Shown: positions 1 through 8,891 of the stretch, piece by piece
Layout: each line of letters begins with the position of its first letter
Numbering within the stretch: the first letter of the stretch is position 1
Origin: Rugamonas brunnea
GTDB taxonomy: Bacteria; Pseudomonadota; Gammaproteobacteria; Burkholderiales; Burkholderiaceae_D
NCBI RefSeq assembly: GCF_014042345.1
Contig: NZ_JACEZT010000004.1
Span: 294,510-358,509 of the forward strand
Length of the DNA: 64,000 nt
Direction: 5' to 3'
Notes under the pieces: model-generated
What the model saw: only the letters and a program-made list of their open reading frames with translations
Told to the model about the DNA's origin: nothing
Databases searched by the model: none
Made by a program: the position numbers and the translations under genes

Positions 1-1
1 G

Positions 2-421
2 GCCCACAAGGACCAGGTGCAGCGCGTCAAGCAGATCGTCGACCACCTGAAGGCCGAGGGCCGCACCGAGCACCTGCACCACACCAAGGTCTACCGTCCG
101 TGGGGCTGCTACGAGGGCATCGACATGGGCGACCGTTTCCAGGTCAAGCGCATCACCGTCAATCCGGGCGGCAAGCTGTCGCTGCAGATGCACCACCACC
201 GCGCCGAGCACTGGGTGGTGGTCAGCGGCACGGCCCGCGTCACCTGCGGCGACAAGGTCAGCCTGCTGACCGAGAACGAATCGACCTACATCCCGATCGG
301 CATGAACCACCGGCTGGAAAACCCGGGCAAGGTGCCGCTGCACCTGATCGAAGTGCAGTCGGGCAGCTACCTGGGCGAGGACGACATCGTGCGTTTCGAG
401 GACGTCTACCAGCGTGCCTGA
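2..421 (+). CDS. C-terminal part of bifunctional mannose-1-phosphate guanylyltransferase / mannose-6-phosphate isomerase (partial)
   Basis: The reading frame is open from the left edge, so the gene starts outside the window; 139 residues are visible. They form the cupin-type mannose-6-phosphate isomerase domain that ends the AlgA/ManC/CpsB family: VYRPWG, then the metal-binding [10 protein letters not shown] strand (about residues 63-72 of the visible part), then the [13 protein letters not shown] turn. The complete family protein (about 470 aa) makes GDP-mannose for exopolysaccharide or LPS and begins with a nucleotidyltransferase domain that is not seen here. The choice among the symbols manC, cpsB, xanB and algA cannot be made from this fragment. 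Confidence 0.93.
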   Translation, partial: AHKDQVQRVKQIVDHLKAEGRTEHLHHTKVYRPWGCYEGIDMGDRFQVKRITVNPGGKLSLQMHHHRAEHWVVVSGTARVTCGDKVSLLTENESTYIPIGMNHRLENPGKVPLHLIEVQSGSYLGEDDIVRFEDVYQRA

Positions 422-426
422 GGCCG

Positions 427-455
427 CTGGACGGGCACCACGGAGACGCTATAAT
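427..455 (+). promoter_or_regulatory. Candidate sigma-70 promoter of the TIGR03790-type gene
   Basis: A perfect TATAAT lies at 450-455, with CTGGAC (4 of 6 to TTGACA) at 427-432, 17 bases upstream. Transcription would start near 462. That leaves little leader for a GTG start at 470 and favours the TTG start at 503. Motif match only. Confidence 0.45.
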
Positions 456-469
456 CCGGACGGCGGCAT

Positions 470-1516
470 GTGCCGTCGTCCATCCATTCCGGGGTCCCGT
501 CCTTGCGCGCTTTCCTGATTCTCTGCGGCAGCCTGTGCTGCCTGCCCGCCATGGCCGGCTCGCCGCCGGCCACCGGGCTGCAACCGGCCCAGCTGGCGAT
601 CGTCATCAACGACGACGAGCCGAACAGCGTGGCCATCGGCGAATACTACCGCCAGGCGCGCGACATCCCGGCCCGCAACGTGGTCCACGTCAACATCCCG
701 GGCAAGCCCCACAAACTGACAGCCGACCAGTTCCGCCACCTGCGCAATGTGATCGACTTGCAGCTGCCGGCCGGCATCCAGGCCGTGCTGATGGTGTGGA
801 CGGCGCCCTATGCCGTCGAGTGCAATTCCATTACGTCGGCCTACACGCTGGGCTTCGATCCCGGCCTGTGTGAGAAGCCGTGCGAGCCGAGCAAGCCCAG
901 CCCGTACTTCAACGCTGCCTCCAGCCGGCCGCGCAACGATTTCGGCATCCGACTGTCGATGCTGCTGCCCACCGAGTCGGTGGAGGACGCCAAGGCCCTG
1001 ATCATGCGCGGCAAGGCCAGCGGTTTCCGCGTCCAGCCGGGCACGGCCTACTACCTGGTGACCAGCGAGGCGGCGCGCAACAGCCGCTCCGTGTATTTCC
1101 CCCGTTCCATGGTGCTGCCGCAGCAGCAGCTGACCATCCGCACGCTGCGCGCCGACAGCATCGCCGACGTCAAGGACGTCATGATTTACCAGACCGGCAA
1201 GGCCTGGGTCGAGCAGCTCGACACCCTGCAGTTCTTGCCCGGTGCGCTGGCCGACCACCTGACCTCGGTCGGCGGCGACCTGCTGGGCACGGCCCAGATG
1301 AGCAGCCTGCGCTGGCTGGAGGCGGGCGCCACGGCCAGCTATGGTTCCGTCTCCGAGCCGTGCAACTACTGGCAGAAATTCCCCCATCCGACCGTGCTGC
1401 TCAAGCACTACCTGGGCGGCGCCACGGCCATCGAAGCGTACTGGCGCAGCGTGGCCTGGCCGGCGCAGGGCCTGTTCATCGGCGAACCGCTGGCCGCACC
1501 GTACCGCCCGCACTGA
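470..1516 (+). CDS. TIGR03790 family secreted protein
   Basis: 348 aa with an N-terminal hydrophobic segment (LRAFLILCGSLCCLPAMA) that looks like a signal peptide ending at an AMA site, so the product is probably exported. The body (LAIVINDDEPNSVAIGEYYRQARDI near residue 40, then AVLMVWTAPYAVEC and NDFGIRLSMLLP) matches my memory of the TIGR03790 family, whose function is unknown and which is common in exosortase/PEP-CTERM bacteria. Start is uncertain: GTG at 470 is used here, but TTG at 503, just before the signal peptide, fits the TATAAT at 450 better. It is separated from the nuclease gene by about 115 bases and is probably its own unit. Confidence 0.75.
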   Translation: MPSSIHSGVPSLRAFLILCGSLCCLPAMAGSPPATGLQPAQLAIVINDDEPNSVAIGEYYRQARDIPARNVVHVNIPGKPHKLTADQFRHLRNVIDLQLPAGIQAVLMVWTAPYAVECNSITSAYTLGFDPGLCEKPCEPSKPSPYFNAASSRPRNDFGIRLSMLLPTESVEDAKALIMRGKASGFRVQPGTAYYLVTSEAARNSRSVYFPRSMVLPQQQLTIRTLRADSIADVKDVMIYQTGKAWVEQLDTLQFLPGALADHLTSVGGDLLGTAQMSSLRWLEAGATASYGSVSEPCNYWQKFPHPTVLLKHYLGGATAIEAYWRSVAWPAQGLFIGEPLAAPYRPH

Positions 1517-1557
1517 TCCGGCTGCCCGCCGTGCCGTAGTCCGTCCGGACTGAGCGG

Positions 1558-1585
1558 CTGTCATCAGCCTGTCATGCGCTGTCAT
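1558..1585 (+). promoter_or_regulatory. Triple Pho box (PhoB-binding repeats) upstream of the secreted nuclease
   Basis: Three perfect copies of CTGTCAT lie at 1558-1564, 1569-1575 and 1579-1585, with start-to-start spacings of 11 and 10 bases. CTGTCAT at 11-base spacing is the known PhoB half-site arrangement. A -10-like TAAAAT follows at 1600-1605, about where PhoB promoters place it, and no good -35 is seen, as expected for PhoB-activated promoters. Confidence 0.82.
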
Positions 1586-1631
1586 TACTATGTAGTTAGT
1601 AAAATTGCATAATTATTTGACAGGAAATATC

Positions 1632-4600
1632 ATGACTTATTACGCTTCCCCTGATCGCGCGGGCGCGGCCGCCACGCTGGGCCGCCGCACCATGCTGGCG
1701 GTGCTGCTGGCCAGCCTGGGCTTGCCGGCGCTGGCCTCCGATGTCGTCATCAGCCAGGTTTACGGCGGCGGCGGTAATTCCGGCGCCACCTACAAGAACG
1801 ATTTCATCGAGCTGTTCAACCGCAGCGCCGGCCCCGTCAGCCTGAACGGCTGGAGCGTGCAGTACGCCAGCGCCGCCAGCGCGGCCGGCACGGCGTGGCA
1901 AGTGACGCCGCTGCCCAATGTGACACTGCAGCCGGGCCAGTATTTGCTGGTGCAGGAAGCGATGGGCGCGGGCGGCACCACGGCCCTGCCCACGCCGCAG
2001 GCCACCGGCACCATCGCCATGAGCGGCACGGCTGGCAAGGTGGCGCTGGCGGCCAGCACCACGGCCTTCAACGTCAGCAATCCGTCCGGCGGCGCGCTGC
2101 GCGACCTGCTCGGCTACGGCAACACGGTCAACGGCTACGAGGGCGCGCCCGGTCCCGGCCTGTCCAACACCACGGCCGCGCAGCGCGGCGATGATGGCTG
2201 CGCCGATACGGACAACAACCAGGCCGACTTCAGCACGGCCGCGCCCGCGCCGCGCAACAGCGCGTCGGCGCTGCGCGTGTGCGGCGCGCCCGTGGTGCTG
2301 CCCATCGTGCCCACGTGCCCGGCCACGCTGGCGCTGGCCGCCGGCAGCGGCGGCGGCGCCATGCTGTCGGCCACGGACGCGGACGGCATCGTCAACAGCG
2401 CCGCCATCAGCTCGGCCGCCGTGCCCGGCATCAGCCTGGCCGGCTTCACGGCCGCCGGCGCGGTGGGCGGCAACGCCAGCGTCAGCCTGAACGTGGACGG
2501 CACCGTGCCCGTGGGCAGCTATCCGGTCGCCATCCGCTTCGGCAACGACCAGGGTCAGAACGCCAGTTGCACCGTCAACGTCAGCGTGACGGCGCTCGCC
2601 GCCGTCACCCACAGCATCCCGCAGATCCAGGGCGCTGGCGCCACCAGTCCCTACGCGGGCACGGTGCAAACCACGGAAGGCGTGCTGACGCTGAAAGTGG
2701 GCACCGGCTTCTTCATCCAGGACGAGGCCGGCGACGGCGACCCCACCACATCGGACGGCATCTTCGTCTACACGGGCAGCACCACCAACAGCGCCCAGCC
2801 CGGCGACAAGGTGCGCGTGACGGGCAGCGTGGTGGAATACACGCCCACCGGCGCCAGCCGTTCGGTCACCGAGTTCAAGGACGTGACGGCCGTCGTTGTC
2901 CAGAGCAGCGGCCACAGCATCACGCCCGCCAATATCGACCTGCCCAACGCCGACCTGGGGCAGTTCGAAGGCATGCTGGTGCGCTTCGTCCACCCGCTGA
3001 CCGTGTCGCAATCGGCTTTCCTGGGCACGCGCGGTGAGCTGAGCCTGTCGTCGGGCCGGCTGGAAGTGCCCACCAACCACTATCCGCCGCGCACGGCCGG
3101 GGCGTTGGCCTTGGCGGCGGCCAACGCCCGGAACCTGATCGTGCTCGACGATGGCCTGTCCATCACGCCACCCACCATTCCCTACCTCGGCCAGGATGGC
3201 ACCATCCGCGCCGGCGATACGGTGGCCGACCTGACGGGCGTGATCGACTTCGGCGCCAAGGGCGGCGGCGGGGCGGCCTACAAGCTGCAGCCGACCGTGG
3301 CGCCGCAATTCTCGCGCGACAATCCGCGCACCACGGCGCCGTCCATCGCGGCCGGCAACGTGCGCGTGGCCAGCGCCAACGTGCTCAACTTCTTCACCAC
3401 CTTCACCAACGGCAGCAACGTGGAAGGGGCGAGCAACCAGGGCTGCTCGCTGGGCGCCAGCGTGTCGAAGGCCAACTGCCGCGGCGCCGACAACATGGCC
3501 GAATTCGTGCGCCAGCGCGACAAGATCGTTGGCGAACTGAAAGCCATCGATGCCGACGTGTACGGCCTGATGGAAATCCAGAACAACGGTGAAACCACGG
3601 TCAGCTACCTGGTCAACGCGCTCAATGCCGCCATCGGCGCGCCCGTCTACGCGGTGGTACCCAAGCCGGCCGACACCGGCACGGACGCGATCCGCGTGGC
3701 CATGATCTACAAGCCGTCCAGGCTGGCGCTGGTGGGCGGCGCGCTGTCCGACAGCGACAGCATCAACAACCGGCCGCCGATGGCGCAGACCTTCCGCGCC
3801 GCCAACGGCGGGAAGTTCTCGCTGGTGGTCAACCACTTCAAGTCCAAGGGCGGCTGCCCGGCCGGCACCGGCCCCGACACCGACCAGGGCGACAGCCAGG
3901 GCTGCTGGAACGCCACCCGCATCCAGCAAGCCAACCGCCTGCTGGGCACGTTCGTGCCGCAAGTGGTGGCCGCCGCCGGCGACCCCGACGTGCTGCTGAT
4001 CGGCGACTTCAATTCGCATGGCTTCGAAGACCCGATCAACGCCATCACGGCCACCGGTTTCGTGAACCAGTTGGAACGTTATGTGCGCCCGAACGGCATG
4101 CCGTACTCATTCATCTTCGACAGCCAGAGCGGTTACCTGGACCATGCGCTGGCCAGCCCGAAACTGCACGGCCAGGTGGCCGGCGCCACGGAATGGCACA
4201 TCAACGCCGACGAGCCGTCCGTGATCGACTACAACCTGGACGGCAAGCAGCAAGACCTGTACACGGCCCAGCCCTACCGCGCGTCCGACCATGACCCGGT
4301 CGTGATCAGCCTGAACCTGCAGCCATCGTTCGTGGACGTGAGCGCCAGCGTGCGCGCCGTGGGCAGCGGCCTGGTGTACAACCGCGCCACCGGCAAGTAC
4401 GGCAGCACCTTCACCGTCACCAACGTCGGCACGGCTGCGCTGTCCGGCCCCTTGCAGGTGCAGTTCGACGGCTTGCCGGTCGGCGTGACCCTGGTCAACG
4501 CCACCGGTCTGCACGACGGCGCGCCTTACATCACGGTCGATGCCGCCGCGCTGGCGGCGGGCGCCAGCGTGTCGTTCCCGCTCAGCTTCAGCAAGACGGG

Positions 4601-4649
4601 CAGCGCCAACATCGGCTACACGGCCAAGGTCTACAGCGGTACTTTTTAA
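1632..4649 (+). CDS. ExeM/NucH family secreted extracellular endonuclease
   Basis: About 1005 aa. The start is ATG 1632, because AGGAAA (1622-1627) sits at good distance. Order: signal peptide (about 1-36, ending LPALAS); lamin-tail-like domain (about 37-165; VVISQVYGGGGNSG, NDFIELFN); a linker and OB-like part (about 330-450; TGFFIQDEAGDGD); endonuclease/exonuclease/phosphatase domain (about 577-895) with EIQNNGE, VNHFKSKGG, LIGDFNSHG and SDHDPV, which supply the metal and catalytic residues; then a beta-rich C-terminal part of about 105 aa. The family degrades extracellular DNA. No PEP-CTERM tail or membrane anchor is seen, so it is probably released. The Pho box array in front implies induction under phosphate limitation (inference). 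Confidence 0.88.
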   Translation: MTYYASPDRAGAAATLGRRTMLAVLLASLGLPALASDVVISQVYGGGGNSGATYKNDFIELFNRSAGPVSLNGWSVQYASAASAAGTAWQVTPLPNVTLQPGQYLLVQEAMGAGGTTALPTPQATGTIAMSGTAGKVALAASTTAFNVSNPSGGALRDLLGYGNTVNGYEGAPGPGLSNTTAAQRGDDGCADTDNNQADFSTAAPAPRNSASALRVCGAPVVLPIVPTCPATLALAAGSGGGAMLSATDADGIVNSAAISSAAVPGISLAGFTAAGAVGGNASVSLNVDGTVPVGSYPVAIRFGNDQGQNASCTVNVSVTALAAVTHSIPQIQGAGATSPYAGTVQTTEGVLTLKVGTGFFIQDEAGDGDPTTSDGIFVYTGSTTNSAQPGDKVRVTGSVVEYTPTGASRSVTEFKDVTAVVVQSSGHSITPANIDLPNADLGQFEGMLVRFVHPLTVSQSAFLGTRGELSLSSGRLEVPTNHYPPRTAGALALAAANARNLIVLDDGLSITPPTIPYLGQDGTIRAGDTVADLTGVIDFGAKGGGGAAYKLQPTVAPQFSRDNPRTTAPSIAAGNVRVASANVLNFFTTFTNGSNVEGASNQGCSLGASVSKANCRGADNMAEFVRQRDKIVGELKAIDADVYGLMEIQNNGETTVSYLVNALNAAIGAPVYAVVPKPADTGTDAIRVAMIYKPSRLALVGGALSDSDSINNRPPMAQTFRAANGGKFSLVVNHFKSKGGCPAGTGPDTDQGDSQGCWNATRIQQANRLLGTFVPQVVAAAGDPDVLLIGDFNSHGFEDPINAITATGFVNQLERYVRPNGMPYSFIFDSQSGYLDHALASPKLHGQVAGATEWHINADEPSVIDYNLDGKQQDLYTAQPYRASDHDPVVISLNLQPSFVDVSASVRAVGSGLVYNRATGKYGSTFTVTNVGTAALSGPLQVQFDGLPVGVTLVNATGLHDGAPYITVDAAALAAGASVSFPLSFSKTGSANIGYTAKVYSGTF

Positions 4650-4658
4650 GGAATGTTC

Positions 4659-5303
4659 ATGAAATCATCTAACGTTTTCCCCACGCTGCGGCGCGGCGCG
4701 CTGGCCTTGGCCCTGACGGCCGTCGCCAGCCTGGCTTCGGCCCAATCGATGCATGTGGTGCTCGACACCACCGGCCTGTCCGCCAACAGCAGCGGCTGGC
4801 TGGACGTGCAATTCAATCCGGCCAGCGTGCCGGCCGTGGCGGCCAGCGCGCTGGTCGACCACCTGGGCGGTTTCGATGCGGGCAGCACGCCGCAGCTGAA
4901 CGGCGACGTGCAGGCGCAGGCCGGTGGCGCTTTCCTGTTCGGTAACGGCACGGACTGGAACGACCTGTTCCATGCGGTCCACCTGGGCGGCAAGGTCAGC
5001 TTCGATGTCAGCTTCAGCGGCTTGCCTGATCCGTCGCTGGCCGCCATCCCGTCGCTGTTCTCGGTGTCGCTGTACGGCGCCGACGGCGTGACCCAGCTCG
5101 GCCATCCGGACATCAATGGCAGCCTGCTGTCGCTGAGCTGGAATCCGGCCGCCAGCGGCGCCGGGCAGGTCGGCGTGGCCGTGGTCGACGCCGGCGTGGC
5201 CAGCGTCAGCGCGGTGCCGGAACCGTCGGCCTGGCTGATGCTGGGCGCCGGCTTGGCGTTGCTGGGCTTGGCCAGGCGTAGCCCCGGACGGCTTGCGGGG
5301 TGA
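4659..5303 (+). CDS. PEP-CTERM sorting domain protein (NF038129-like)
   Basis: 214 aa from ATG 4659; AAGGA at 4648-4652 fits this ATG better than the one at 4653. The N-terminus is a signal peptide (ending ASLASAQ). The mature part starts MHVVLDTTGL with aspartate/asparagine-rich beta-type sequence, recalled from the NF038129 group. It ends in a clear PEP-CTERM anchor: VPEPSAW, a hydrophobic helix, then an arginine cluster (ARRSPGR). Such proteins are exported by Sec and processed by an exosortase, which is not in this window. It begins 9 bases after the nuclease gene, so the two are probably co-transcribed and share the Pho-type promoter. Confidence 0.85.
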   Translation: MKSSNVFPTLRRGALALALTAVASLASAQSMHVVLDTTGLSANSSGWLDVQFNPASVPAVAASALVDHLGGFDAGSTPQLNGDVQAQAGGAFLFGNGTDWNDLFHAVHLGGKVSFDVSFSGLPDPSLAAIPSLFSVSLYGADGVTQLGHPDINGSLLSLSWNPAASGAGQVGVAVVDAGVASVSAVPEPSAWLMLGAGLALLGLARRSPGRLAG

Positions 5304-5356
5304 TGTAGTCATCCGTATAATCAAAATGGCAAAATTTTTAACATTTCTCATTTGCA

Positions 5357-5385
5357 TTTCCCGCACGGGATGATTGTGCGGGAAA
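5357..5385 (+). terminator. Strong stem-loop after the nuclease / PEP-CTERM unit
   Basis: TTTCCCGCAC (5357-5366) pairs perfectly with GTGCGGGAAA (5376-5385) around a 9-base loop, 53 bases after the stop codon. There is no long T-run on either strand, so it may be a weak terminator, a 3'-end stabiliser or a protein-binding dyad. Confidence 0.5.
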
Positions 5386-5544
5386 AACGACAATGTTGAG
5401 AAAAGTAAAACAAAGCCCGGTGCTTGAGGTAAGCTGCCGGGGCCTGCTTGCCGGGCGTCATTTAATGATTGTCGTAACCTTGAGCTGCGTGGTAGCCTCT
5501 CGACTCCGGGCAGGCGCGGGTTGTCGAATTGAGGAGTCGTGTTG

Positions 5545-5988
5545 ATGGATGTTGTAAAGAATCAGGCAGTCGCCGGGCCGCGCAAGGCCGGCGGCTTCAC
5601 CTTGCTGGAACTGCTGGTGGTGATCGTCATCATCGGCTTGTTGGCCGCCTACGTGGGACCGAAATATTTCGCCCAGCTGGGCAAGTCGGAAGTGACCATC
5701 GCCAAGGCCCAGATCGAAGCGTTCGAGAAATCGCTCGACACCTACCGGCTCGACGTGGGCCGCTACCCGACCACGGATGAAGGCCTGGCCGCGCTGTTGA
5801 CGGCGCCCGCCACGGCCGGCGGCAAGTGGAATGGCCCGTACCTGAAGAAGGGCGTGCCGGCCGACCCGTGGGGCCACCCGTATCAATACCGCTCGCCCGG
5901 CACCAAGGGCGAATTCGAGATCGTCTCGCTGGGCCGCGACGGCCAGCCCGGCGGCTCGGGCGAGGACGCCGACATCAGCTCGCAATAA
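5545..5988 (+). CDS. gspG: Type II secretion-like major pseudopilin GspG
   Basis: 147 aa from ATG 5545, chosen because GAGGAG (5531-5536) is well spaced from it; GTG 5539 is too close. A short leader ends in a prepilin peptidase site (AGG followed by FTLLELLVV, with Glu at +5) and the N-terminal hydrophobic helix. The body has the GspG hallmarks: DTYRLDVGRYPTTDEGL, WNGPYLKK, DPWGHPYQY and the acidic calcium-loop-like end (SLGRDGQPGG, EDADI). It is the main subunit of the pseudopilus that pushes cargo through the secretin. It opens a long operon of overlapping genes running to about 15.0 kb. Confidence 0.93.
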   Translation: MDVVKNQAVAGPRKAGGFTLLELLVVIVIIGLLAAYVGPKYFAQLGKSEVTIAKAQIEAFEKSLDTYRLDVGRYPTTDEGLAALLTAPATAGGKWNGPYLKKGVPADPWGHPYQYRSPGTKGEFEIVSLGRDGQPGGSGEDADISSQ

Positions 5989-6015
5989 GCCTGTCCGACC
6001 GCGCCGGTCCCCGCC

Positions 6016-7200
6016 ATGCAGTTCGACGTCCGCACCTTGTCGGCCGATATGGTCATCGCCCATCTGCTCATCGATGGCCGCGATGAGGCCGACGCGCGTC
6101 GCCAGGTGGAGGCGCGCGGCCTGTTCGTGAGCGCCATCGCACCCGTGCGCGGCACGCTGCGCACGCGGCGCGGCAAGGGCTTGTCCCTGGTGCTGTTCAG
6201 CCAGGAGTTGCTGGCCCTGCTGACGGCGGGCCTCGGCATCGTCGAGGCGCTGGAAGCGCTGCTGGAAAAGGAAGCCAGCCCCGCCACGCGCGGCGTGCTG
6301 GAACGCCTGCTGGCCGGCCTGCGCGAAGGCCAGCGTTTTTCCGCCGTGCTGGCCGACCAGCCGGAACTGTTTCCTCCCCTGTACGTGGGCATCGTCAAGG
6401 CGGCCGAAGGCACGTCCGACCTGCCGCGTGCCTTATCCCGTTTCATCGACTACCAGCAGCGCATTGACCTGGTGCGCGGCAAGCTGGTGTCGGCCGCCAT
6501 CTATCCGTGTATCCTGCTGCTGGTGGGCGGCGGCGTCAGCCTGTTCCTGATCGGCTACGTGGTGCCGCGCTTCGCCGAGGTGTACCAGGGCGCGGGCCGC
6601 AACCTGCCGTGGTTGTCGCAGCAGATGCTGAACTGGGGTCAGTTCGCGGGCCAGCACACGGCGCTGCTGCTGGGCGGGATCGCCGCCATGGTGGCGGGCG
6701 TGGCCTTGCTGCTGCGGCGCCTGGCCGGCAGCGGCGGCTTGGCCAGCCTGCTGGCGCGCGTGCCCGGCATCGGTGAACGGGTGCGCATCTACGAATTATC
6801 GCGGCTGTACCTGACGCTGGGCATGCTCAGCGAAGGCGGCATCACCATCGTGCACGCGATCGAGACGGTGCAGGGCATGGTGTCGCCCGCCGTGCGCGCC
6901 GGCCTGCAAGGGGCGCGGGCCGATATCGAGGCCGGCCTGCCGCTGTCGACCGCGTTCGAGCGCCACGGCCTGACCACGCCGATCTCGCTGCGCATGCTGC
7001 GCGTGGGTGAACGCACGGGCGACATGGGCCCCATGCTGACCCAGTCGGCCGCCTTCTACGACGGGGAGATCAGCCGCTGGATCGACCGCTTCACGCGCAC
7101 CTTCGAACCGCTGCTGATGGCCGCCATCGGCCTGGTGGTGGGCGCCATCGTGGTGCTGTTGTACATGCCGATCTTCGACCTGGCGGGAGACATGTCGTGA
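6016..7200 (+). CDS. gspF: Type II secretion-like inner membrane platform protein GspF
   Basis: 394 aa, normal for GspF/PilC. Two repeated T2SSF domains can be seen: the first around LVLFSQELLALLTAGLGIVEALEAL (about residues 57-80), the second around LSRLYLTLGMLSEGGITIVHAIE (about 260-282). Each is followed by membrane helices (ILLLVGGGVSLFLIGYVVP and the final AIGLVVGAIVVLLYMPIF). GspF links the ATPase to the pseudopilus in the inner membrane. The gene begins 27 bases after gspG, and its stop overlaps the GTG of gspE. Confidence 0.93.
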   Translation: MQFDVRTLSADMVIAHLLIDGRDEADARRQVEARGLFVSAIAPVRGTLRTRRGKGLSLVLFSQELLALLTAGLGIVEALEALLEKEASPATRGVLERLLAGLREGQRFSAVLADQPELFPPLYVGIVKAAEGTSDLPRALSRFIDYQQRIDLVRGKLVSAAIYPCILLLVGGGVSLFLIGYVVPRFAEVYQGAGRNLPWLSQQMLNWGQFAGQHTALLLGGIAAMVAGVALLLRRLAGSGGLASLLARVPGIGERVRIYELSRLYLTLGMLSEGGITIVHAIETVQGMVSPAVRAGLQGARADIEAGLPLSTAFERHGLTTPISLRMLRVGERTGDMGPMLTQSAAFYDGEISRWIDRFTRTFEPLLMAAIGLVVGAIVVLLYMPIFDLAGDMS

Positions 7201-8891
7201 GTGCGCTGCACCTGCCGGCCATCGATACGGCCATGCTGACCCGGGCCCGCGCGCTGGCGCTGCAATCGAAGCGCACCCTGGTCGAGGAACTGGAAGCCTT
7301 GTCGGGCATGGAACCGCGCCTGGTGGTGCAGGCGCTGGCCCAGCCGTTCGGACTGCAAGTGCTGGAGACGGCCGACATGCTGGCCATGCAGCCGGCATTC
7401 GAGCTGCTGCCGCTGTCGCAGGCGCTGGCGCGGCACTGCGTGCTGCTGCGCGCGGCCGATGGCGCGCTGGCGGGCGTGATCGACGATCCGTTCGATCTCG
7501 ATCTGCAAACCTGGCTGGGCACGCAGGCGCGCGCCACGCCGCACGCGCCGCTGGCGGTGTGGTTGGCGCTACGGGCCGACATCTCGGCCTATCTGTCCAA
7601 GCAGGAGGAATCGGCGCGCGCCACCGACTCGCTGCTGCCGGGCGCCAGCGAAGGCCGGCGCGACGGCAAGACGGCGGCCGTGCTGTCGTTCGCGTCCGTG
7701 TCGGAAGCGGCCAGTCCCGCCGTGCGGTTGGTCAATTCCACGCTGTACGACGCGCTCAAGGCCGGCGCCTCCGACATCCACCTGGAGAGCACGGCCGGCG
7801 GCCTGGCCGTCAAGTACCGGGTGGACGGCGTGCTCGATCATGCCACCTCGGTCAATGGCATCGAAGTAGCCGAGCAGATCATCTCGCGCCTGAAGGTGCT
7901 GGCCGAACTCGATATCGCCGAGCGCCGCGTGCCGCAGGACGGCAGCTTCCGGGTCGAGGCGGGCGGGCGCGAGATCGATTTGCGCGTCTCCATCATGCCC
8001 AGCATTCACGGCGAGGACGCCGTGATCCGTATCCTCGACAAGCGCGCCATGATCGAAGCCTACGGTTCGCTCACGCTGGAGGCGCTCGGTTTCGACGCGC
8101 CTTCGCTGGCCACACTGCGGGTGCTGGCGCAGGAAGCCTATGGCATGCTGCTGGTGACGGGGCCGACCGGCTCCGGCAAGACCACCACGCTGTACGCGGC
8201 GCTGACGGAGATCCACAACGGCCGCGAGAAGATCATCACCATCGAGGACCCGGTCGAATACCAGTTGCCCGGCATCCTGCAGATTCCCGTCAACGAGAAG
8301 AAGGGGCTGACCTTCGCCAAGGGCTTGCGCTCGATTTTGCGCCACGACCCGGACAAGATCATGGTGGGCGAGATCCGCGACCGCGAGACGGCCGAAATCG
8401 CCGTGCAGTCGGCGCTCACGGGCCACCTGGTGCTGACCACGGTGCACGCGAATAACGTGTTCGACGTGTTCGGCCGCTTCACCCACATGGGAATCGATCC
8501 CTACGCCTTCGTGTCGGCCCTGAACGGCATCTGGGCCCAGCGCCTGGTACGCATCAACTGTCCCCATTGCGCCGCGCCCTACAAGCCGGACGAGCAGGAA
8601 CTGGCCAGTGTGGGCCTGGCCCGGGCCGACGCGCAGGACTACCTGTTCATGCAGGGCAAAGGCTGCGGCGACTGCCGCGGCACCGGTTACAAGGGCCGCC
8701 GTTCGATCGCCGAAATCCTGACCCTGAACGACGAGATCCGCGAACTGATCGTCGACAAGCGGCCGATCCGCCAGATCAAACAGGCCGCCCACGCCAACGG
8801 CACGCGCAGCCTGCGCCAGGCGGCACTGGAGCTGGTGCGGCGCGGCGGCACCACGCTGGCCGAAATCAAACGGGTGACCTTGCATGCGTAG
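7197..8891 (+). CDS. gspE: Type II secretion-like assembly ATPase GspE
   Basis: 564 aa, GTG start overlapping the gspF stop (GTGA). A T2SSE N-terminal domain (about 20-140) precedes the ATPase core with Walker A GPTGSGKTT at about 321-329, Walker B-like KIMVGEIRDRETAE and the His-box LTGHLVLTTVHANN. A tetracysteine zinc motif is intact (CPHC at 455-458 and CGDC at 490-493). It is the cytoplasmic hexameric ATPase that powers pseudopilus assembly. All catalytic motifs are present, so the system should be functional. Confidence 0.95.
   Translation: MSALHLPAIDTAMLTRARALALQSKRTLVEELEALSGMEPRLVVQALAQPFGLQVLETADMLAMQPAFELLPLSQALARHCVLLRAADGALAGVIDDPFDLDLQTWLGTQARATPHAPLAVWLALRADISAYLSKQEESARATDSLLPGASEGRRDGKTAAVLSFASVSEAASPAVRLVNSTLYDALKAGASDIHLESTAGGLAVKYRVDGVLDHATSVNGIEVAEQIISRLKVLAELDIAERRVPQDGSFRVEAGGREIDLRVSIMPSIHGEDAVIRILDKRAMIEAYGSLTLEALGFDAPSLATLRVLAQEAYGMLLVTGPTGSGKTTTLYAALTEIHNGREKIITIEDPVEYQLPGILQIPVNEKKGLTFAKGLRSILRHDPDKIMVGEIRDRETAEIAVQSALTGHLVLTTVHANNVFDVFGRFTHMGIDPYAFVSALNGIWAQRLVRINCPHCAAPYKPDEQELASVGLARADAQDYLFMQGKGCGDCRGTGYKGRRSIAEILTLNDEIRELIVDKRPIRQIKQAAHANGTRSLRQAALELVRRGGTTLAEIKRVTLHA

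Noticed and set aside
1596..4019. An 807-codon open frame on the minus strand
   Set aside because: Antisense to the secreted nuclease, whose domains are clear; no motif in the shadow.
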